Source of the DNA: Kluyveromyces lactis
Taxonomy: Eukaryota; Ascomycota; Saccharomycetes; Saccharomycetales; Saccharomycetaceae
Reading direction: 5' to 3'
NCBI RefSeq assembly: GCF_000002515.2
Contig: NC_006042.1
Coordinates: 496,001-560,000, forward strand
DNA: 64,000 nucleotides
In this document: positions 60,540 through 64,000 of the stretch, piece by piece
Layout of the letters: each line of letters opens with the position of its first letter
How positions within the stretch are numbered: the stretch's first letter is position 1
Translations under genes and position numbers: made by a program
Notes under the pieces: model-generated
Seen by the model: only the letters and a program-made list of their open reading frames with translations
What the model was told of the DNA's origin: nothing
Database searches by the model: none

Positions 60540-61134
60540 TTAGGTTTCTAGTTTGGCAAGCAACTTTTTATGCATTTCACTCAGCTTAGCAAAATCAGTT
60601 TCCTGTGCAGGCCAACCTACGATTAATCCAGCATCCTTTGTTTTCTTTGGGATCAAATGGAAATGCACGTGATCTACTTCTTGATGGGCTATTCTACCGT
60701 TGTTTTGAAGGACATTGTACCCTGGACCATCAGGACCATCTTGGTCGAAGCCAATGGCTTTCACTAACTTCTTAGTAACTGGCAACAGGTCAGCTAAGTA
60801 TTCATCTGGGATGTTGTGCAATTTCCCACCGTGGTGCTTTGGAATGATAAGAATGTGGTTCTCTTCAGTTGGTTGGATGTCAAGGAACGAGTAAGAATAC
60901 TGAGTTTCAACCAATTTGAAAGAAGGGATTTCACCTGAAAGTACACCAGTAGTGGAATCTGTTAGTATTATAGTTCATAAGATCAAAGAGCTAGTCTAAG
61001 CCACTTGGGTGGTTGCGAGCATGCAAAAACCAAGGGGAGAAACAGATATTTGTTCTCACCTAACAATTTGAGGTTTACATACCTTTGATAATCTTGCAGA
61101 AAATACAAGCAGCGTCGTGGGCAACAGCACTCAT
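60540..61134 (-). CDS. HNT1: Adenosine 5'-monophosphoramidase, HIT (Hint) family, two exons
   Basis: Exon 1 is 61083-61134 (52 nt: MSAVAHDAACIFCKIIK plus one base). The intron is 60935-61082 (148 nt) with GTATGT donor, TACTAAC branch at 60961-60967 and TTTCAG acceptor. Exon 2 is 60540-60934. The spliced product is 148 residues (S. cerevisiae Hnt1, YDL125C, 158, also with one intron). The CIFCK zinc/N-terminal motif and the histidine triad HVHFHLIP are intact, with the IAHQEVDH segment before it. It hydrolyses AMP-N conjugates. Exon junction gives K-G-E-I, where S. cerevisiae has K-S-E-I, supporting the splice model. Confidence 0.95.
60935..61082 (-). other. Spliceosomal intron of HNT1
   Basis: Donor GTATGT (61077-61082, minus strand), branch TACTAAC (60961-60967), acceptor TTTCAG at 60935. 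The branch-to-acceptor gap is about 26 nt. Confidence 0.93.
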
Positions 61135-62008
61135 TGGTATCGGCTTATTAAACGTTTGAATTCACACGTATCGGTACTTATTGCAATATTTCTTTCGACT
61201 GCGAAAATGTTGGAGAATCTGCAACTAATTGGAGTTCAGTCTTTTTTCATCATTATACATTTGTGTATTGGCCCTTATATATATGTTCTTATGATATAAA
61301 AAAAAACCAAGTTCTAGAAAACTAGAATAGTTGGTGACACGACATGAGAATCATGATTCGGAGTGGTTCTCGTACTAATGTAGGGCACGACATTCCAACT
61401 AATGATTGTTTCTGGTTTAATGGTAGACAATACTAGAACCTATCTTTAGGGTATCTGCCTTAATTCTTTTCTAGATTTGCTGTATATTTGTTAATTATTC
61501 TTGTCCAATTTATTATAATTGTTCCAGAGGTGCCCTTTCAAAGTGGAAATGTTGTAATTCCTTTACAAAAGTTATATATAGGGATTGTGTTGGGAGCCGT
61601 TACTATTGAACGAATGAAACCTGAGATTATAAAGCGCTACCAGAGCTCAGCTTAAAACACAAAGCTTTCTGACATAATCGCTTCGATGACGGGCATACTG
61701 ACGGAATAAGAACCACGTGATATTAATTGTTTCACAGATATGCTCGAATGAAAAAAAAAAAAAAAAGAGAAAAGCAGAGTCATCGAATAGCTCCACGAAT
61801 TAACTTGAACATTTTATTGTTTGAGATCATCTTGATATATATTGAGATCCTTTGTGTACTTCATAGCTTGCTGATTTTATCGCTTAAGACCTGCAGGGGA
61901 TATCTTCTTCGGCAGATTATTGATCTGATCTTAATATCTTAGTTTTCCTTCTTCGATATTTAGAATCGCATTCTTCCTCGATACCGAACATATATTACGA
62001 CAGATATC
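61135..62008. other. Divergent promoter region, HNT1 and DLD2
   Basis: 874 bp with a 14-16 base A tract near 61750-61765 and an ACCACGTGATATT E-box near 61711. No gene is seen. Confidence 0.4.
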
Positions 62009-63640
62009 ATGATTAGAGCTTCAATTCGTGCCAGTTCGAGGGTTTCTAGCCGTTTACTTGCTTGTAAGAACTGTTATGTCCCTGTCTCACAAAGAATCAC
62101 TAGTGCGTTGGTATCAGGATCCGCTGTTAATAACAACATTAGATTCTACTCGGATAAACCTCAACCAAAGTTGACTGTTGAGAATTATCCAAACATTAAA
62201 CGTTTGGAATCATTCAAGAAGTTGGGTAAGGAAGATCTAGACTATTTCAAAACCATTCTCTCTCAACAAGAGATCTTGGAAGCGAATGAAAACGAAGACT
62301 TGGCTTTTTATAATGAAGATTGGATGAGGAAATACAGAGGCCAATCCAAACTAGTTCTAAGACCAAAGACTACTGAACAAGTTTCAAAGATCTTGAAATA
62401 CTGTAATGAACAAAACTTAGCTGTTGTACCACAAGGTGGTAACACTGGTCTTGTTGGTGGCTCTGTACCAGTCTTCGACGAAATTGTGTTGAGTTTGACT
62501 CAGTTGAACAAGATTAGAGAATTCGACGAAGTCTCTGGTATTTTGAAATGTGATGCTGGTGTCATCTTGGAAGCCGCTGATATGTTCTTGGCAGAACGTG
62601 GCTACATTTTCCCAATGGACCTGGGCGCCAAAGGCTCCTGTCATGTTGGTGGTATAGTAGCCACTAACGCTGGTGGGCTAAGATTATTACGTTATGGCTC
62701 ATTGCATGGAACAGTATTGGGCCTAGAGGTAGTGCTACCAAACGGGGAGATCGTTAACAGTATGAACGCTTTGAGAAAAGATAATACTGGCTATGATCTA
62801 AAACAATTATTTATCGGATCTGAAGGTACCATCGGTGTTGTTACTGGTGTTTCCATCTTGTGTCCAATTAGGCCAAATGCATTTAATGTCTCATTCTTAG
62901 GTGTTGAAAGTTACGAAGCTGTTCAAAAAGTTTTCGTTCAAGCCAAGAAGGAGCTGGGTGAGATTTTGTCAGCCTTTGAATTCATGGATTTGAAATCTCA
63001 AAACTTGACAAAAATACATTTAGCAGACATGGACCATCCATTGGCTGATGACCATCCATTCTACATTTTAATTGAAACTTCTGGTTCTAAGAAGGAACAC
63101 GACGATGCAAAATTGGAAGCCTTCTTGGAAAGCGCCATGGAAGACGGTTTGGTCGTTGATGGTGTTGTTGCTCAAGATGAAACTGAATTGAAGAACTTGT
63201 GGCAGTGGAGAGAAATGATCCCAGAATCCTCCCAAGCCGGTGGAGGTGTATACAAATACGATGTTTCCTTGCCATTGAAGGACCTATATTCCTTGGTGGA
63301 CGCTGCAAATGCCAGATTAGAGGAACATGGATTGTTAAGCATAGACGACGAGTCCAAGCCAGTGATATCCGCCGTTGGATACGGTCACGTGGGTGATGGT
63401 AATCTACATTTGAACGTTGCCGTAAGGAGATATACCAAAGAGGTTGAAAAATGTCTAGAACCATTTGTTTACGAATTCGTCTCTTCAAAGAATGGTTCCA
63501 TCAGTGCTGAGCATGGTCTCGGTTTCCAGAAGAAAAACTACATCGGATATTCTAAGTCCGAACAAGAAATCAAGATGATCAAACAACTGAAGAATTTGTA
63601 TGATTCAAATACCATTCTAAACCCATACAAGTATGTTTAG
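62009..63640 (+). CDS. DLD2: Mitochondrial D-2-hydroxyglutarate / D-lactate dehydrogenase
   Basis: This 543-residue flavoenzyme (S. cerevisiae Dld2, YDL178W, 530) oxidises D-2-hydroxy acids such as D-2-hydroxyglutarate. The N-terminal 40 residues are Arg/Ser-rich with no acids ([20 protein letters not shown]), a mitochondrial presequence, absent from the cytosolic Dld3. A PCMH-type FAD-binding domain (about 115-300) has the [14 protein letters not shown] flavin motif. The C-terminal FAD-linked oxidase domain has the zinc-binding [12 protein letters not shown] and SAEHGLG motifs. Gene order PCL9-DLD2 is conserved. Confidence 0.96.
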   Translation: MIRASIRASSRVSSRLLACKNCYVPVSQRITSALVSGSAVNNNIRFYSDKPQPKLTVENYPNIKRLESFKKLGKEDLDYFKTILSQQEILEANENEDLAFYNEDWMRKYRGQSKLVLRPKTTEQVSKILKYCNEQNLAVVPQGGNTGLVGGSVPVFDEIVLSLTQLNKIREFDEVSGILKCDAGVILEAADMFLAERGYIFPMDLGAKGSCHVGGIVATNAGGLRLLRYGSLHGTVLGLEVVLPNGEIVNSMNALRKDNTGYDLKQLFIGSEGTIGVVTGVSILCPIRPNAFNVSFLGVESYEAVQKVFVQAKKELGEILSAFEFMDLKSQNLTKIHLADMDHPLADDHPFYILIETSGSKKEHDDAKLEAFLESAMEDGLVVDGVVAQDETELKNLWQWREMIPESSQAGGGVYKYDVSLPLKDLYSLVDAANARLEEHGLLSIDDESKPVISAVGYGHVGDGNLHLNVAVRRYTKEVEKCLEPFVYEFVSSKNGSISAEHGLGFQKKNYIGYSKSEQEIKMIKQLKNLYDSNTILNPYKYV

Positions 63641-64000
63641 AGAGACAATTCAATCCAGTGGCTGTGCAATGACAGACAATGTACAACACATAGGGTAGGA
63701 GAACAAGCTTTCTATGTATAGATCCCAAAACGTACTTTAAACAGTTCATTACGTATATAATATATTCACATTTTCAATAAACACTGATATATAGTAGCAA
63801 ACGATTATGCAAATCAATTGACTCATAAAAAAACTGAAGACTTTGACTGACTTGCAATTCCTTTCAATCTTGGCGTCATTACGAAAGTAATCGTTAAACA
63901 CAGTAATTTCGTCAGTACTGTATATTTGTGGCTTAATCAGTGGCACTTTTCTTGATTAGTAATTAAGGTTCAAGAGTCATAGAGATGTAAAGACAACAGC
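63641..64000. other. Window end, 3' side of DLD2
   Basis: 360 bp, AT-rich. A 65-codon minus-strand frame (63749-63946) starts with GTG and has an in-frame stop just upstream; I could not link it to a family. In S. cerevisiae YDL177C would follow, on the minus strand, beyond or across the edge. Confidence 0.3.

Noticed and set aside
63749-63946. Minus-strand frame near the window end as a last exon of a YDL177C homologue
   Set aside because: No IMPACT-type motifs are visible, the frame starts with GTG beside an in-frame stop, and no clear acceptor exists; the gene may begin beyond the window.

Overview
This window is nuclear DNA of a budding yeast of the family Saccharomycetaceae. Genes are compact and mostly intronless. 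The two clear introns carry fungal GTATGT and TACTAAC signals, ribosomal-protein promoters carry paired Rap1-type sites, and almost every protein has a close Saccharomyces cerevisiae counterpart. The gene order interleaves two regions that are separate duplicated blocks on the left arm of S. cerevisiae chromosome IV (the YDL125-YDL141 block and the YDL178-YDL195 block). Each duplicated pair (SNF3/RGT2, ARF1/2, RPL35A/B, PPH21/22, RPL41A/B, LYS20/21, INH1/STF1, PCL2/PCL9) is present once. This points to a lineage that did not undergo the whole-genome duplication. The VMA1 intein of 410 residues and the overall character fit Kluyveromyces, perhaps close to K. lactis, but the species call is an inference.

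Layout. 1-10 kb: tail of BPL1, then RPO21 (Pol II largest subunit), CPR6, SCM3 and COA4, all on the minus strand after BPL1. 10-22 kb, plus strand: SEC31, a single SNF3/RGT2-type glucose sensor, NUS1, ARF1 and RPL35 (intron directly after the ATG). 22-31 kb: UFD2 (-), RBS1 (+), RDI1 (-), a purine-catabolic OHCU decarboxylase (+) that S. cerevisiae lacks, and a PP2A catalytic subunit (-). 31-41 kb: an uncharacterised gene, VMA1 with an in-frame intein, tiny RPL41 (-), a mitochondrial K+/H+ exchange factor (-) and SRF1 (+). 41-52 kb, plus strand: CDC53, a single homocitrate synthase, INH1, tRNA-Glu(CUC), RPP1B and a YDL129W-like gene. 52-64 kb: a YDL180W-like membrane protein, VCX1, a PCL2/PCL9 cyclin, CDC48 (-), HNT1 (-, one intron) and DLD2 (+).

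These are independent housekeeping genes, not an operon or island. I saw no transposon, virus-like element, CRISPR array or convincing centromere. The most notable items are (1) the VMA1 intein, which keeps the splicing residues but has lost both catalytic aspartates of its LAGLIDADG endonuclease; (2) the OHCU decarboxylase, which sits exactly between RDI1 and PPH21, adjacent genes in S. cerevisiae; (3) intron differences from S. cerevisiae (RPP1B has none; ARF1 has a possible leader intron); (4) a 9-bp acidic-coding repeat just past the HNT1 stop; and (5) textbook regulatory sites, namely Rap1 pairs, a proteasome-type PACE element at CDC48, SBF sites at PCL2/9 and a Gcn4 site at the lysine gene. 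Where the longest open frame begins at a non-ATG codon, starts were moved to the first in-frame ATG.
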